Below, piece by piece: positions 63,356 to 64,000 of a stretch of 64,000 nucleotides of DNA (the first letter of the stretch is position 1; the number at the start of each line of letters is the position of its first letter). The translations under genes were made by a program, and so were the position numbers. Source of the stretch: Orrella marina (lineage in GTDB: Bacteria; Pseudomonadota; Gammaproteobacteria; Burkholderiales; Burkholderiaceae_B); NCBI RefSeq assembly GCF_003058465.1, contig NZ_CP028901.1, positions 1,240,001 through 1,304,000 on the forward strand. The letters are read 5' to 3'. The notes under the pieces were generated by a model, which worked only from the letters and a program-made list of their open reading frames with translations, made no database searches and had not been told where the DNA came from.

Positions 63356-64000
63356 TCATGTCTGTACACCTGGCTTGAGCGGCACAAACCGCACAGCCTC
63401 CAATTCCTGTCTGGACCAGCGCTGGGTATCCTCACGTATGATCAGCACCAGTCGCTGGGTCGTTTGCCCTTCGGGTGCGATCAATCGCCCCCCAATTTCC
63501 AGCTGATCCAGCAAAGACTGGGGGATCGCAAGACCAGCTGCCGCAACAATGATCGCGTCATACGGAGCCTGTGCTTTCCAGCCCAGCATACCGTCACCGT
63601 AAACAAAGTGGGCGTTGCGCAGCCCCAGCACACTTATCCTGCCTCTGGCCGTATCGTACAACGGTCTGACCCGCTCGACTGAATATACCTGCCGAAATAA
63701 CTTGGCCAGGACAGCCGCCTGGTACCCACAGCCACCACCAACTTCAAGCACCTTTCCAAACCGCCCCCCCTGCGCAGGATCGACAGCATATGCGCCACCA
63801 CCCAGGGCTGGGAGATTGTCTGCCCGTGCCCGATCGGCAACGCAGCTTCTTCATACGCGCGGCTGGCCAGGGCTTGATCGACAAACTGATGCCTTGGCAC
63901 ACTTCCCATCGCCTTGAGCACATCTTCATCGGTGATGCCTTTTTCGCGCAAGCGCTGCACCATATGCTGGCGCGATCGTTCTGACGTCAGCCCCAGGTTG
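63356..64000 (-). pseudogene. pcm: Protein-L-isoaspartate O-methyltransferase, frameshifted and cut by the window edge
   Basis: The upstream frame gives [20 protein letters not shown] and [20 protein letters not shown], the Pcm N-terminal half; it enters the window from the right. The second half ([19 protein letters not shown], with SAM site, to the stop at 63356) is in the next frame. The switch is in a seven-base G tract (plus-strand C's 63764-63770); one more G restores a continuous protein ([17 protein letters not shown]). Pcm repairs isoaspartyl residues. Its stop overlaps an ATG of the nlpD frame. Sequencing error, slippage or true loss are possible. Confidence 0.88.

Overview
The window looks like a chromosomal segment of a betaproteobacterium of the order Burkholderiales, most likely an Alcaligenaceae-type organism. 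The evidence is the gene content: a Bug-type tripartite-tricarboxylate receptor plus a decayed one, an oxyR-recG pair with a dps start beside it, glnA-ntrB-ntrC, yicC/gmk/rpoZ/spoT, nadE-glnB, ubiC and pcm-nlpD. Nearly all DNA is coding, on both strands, with many 1-4 bp gene overlaps. No rRNA, tRNA, CRISPR array, prophage or intact transposase gene was recognised.

Layout. 1-4 kb: start of dps, then oxyR, recG and a RidA protein on the minus strand (oxidative stress and recombination). 4.7-8.4 kb: a ferric-iron ABC importer (binding protein, fused permease, ATPase). 8.4-12.7 kb: ntrC, ntrB and glnA, read leftward, with a clear sigma-54 promoter before glnA. 12.9-14.9 kb: hemW and rdgB. 14.9-27.3 kb: a run of accessory genes (LysR with acyl-CoA dehydrogenase/MmgE-PrpD/SDR, a membrane protein, an SBF/arsenic-type transporter, a second RidA, a serine hydrolase, an AraC-Ogt protein, GntR and MaoC) that appears to separate rdgB from rph. 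27.5-31.8 kb: rph, a secreted gamma-glutamyltransferase and yicC. 31.9-35.1 kb: a second accessory stretch (membrane protein, Bug receptor, SDR) between yicC and gmk. 35.4-38.9 kb: gmk, rpoZ, spoT. 38.9-42.1 kb: a three-gene cassette of a retropepsin-like protein, a 7TM inactive transglutaminase (frameshifted) and an ATP-grasp ligase. 42.3-50.2 kb: amidase, DMT exporter, YbbA-type ATPase divergent from tesA, ppiD and rlmJ. 50.2-55 kb: a region with twin palindromes and a tiny ORF, an RraA-like aldolase, a decayed Bug gene, a pseudouridine synthase, ubiC and an MFS transporter. 55-64 kb: a cytoplasmic GGT, glnB-nadE, argH, rlmD, a PolB-type exonuclease, nlpD and a frameshifted pcm.

Most unusual points. 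(1) A 49-bp hairpin sequence occurs three times (241, 24691, 31973), and a different structured sequence lies at 20470-20580. All resemble the right end / omega-RNA 3' end of IS200/IS605-type TnpB elements, but no tnpB is present. They lie in or next to the accessory stretches that interrupt housekeeping gene order. (2) The retropepsin/transglutaminase/ATP-grasp cassette is a little-characterised peptide-ligation-type system, and its middle gene is broken by one missing G. (3) Three genes (transglutaminase, Bug remnant, pcm) each show a one-base loss in a G tract, which means either assembly error or slippage-prone tracts. (4) A possible 40-residue gene sits between two near-identical GC palindromes. 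(5) Several 13-15 bp tandem repeats lie between genes.

Nitrogen control links several parts: glnA, ntrB, ntrC and glnB (PII) are all here, and glnB is coupled to the glutamine-dependent NAD synthetase.
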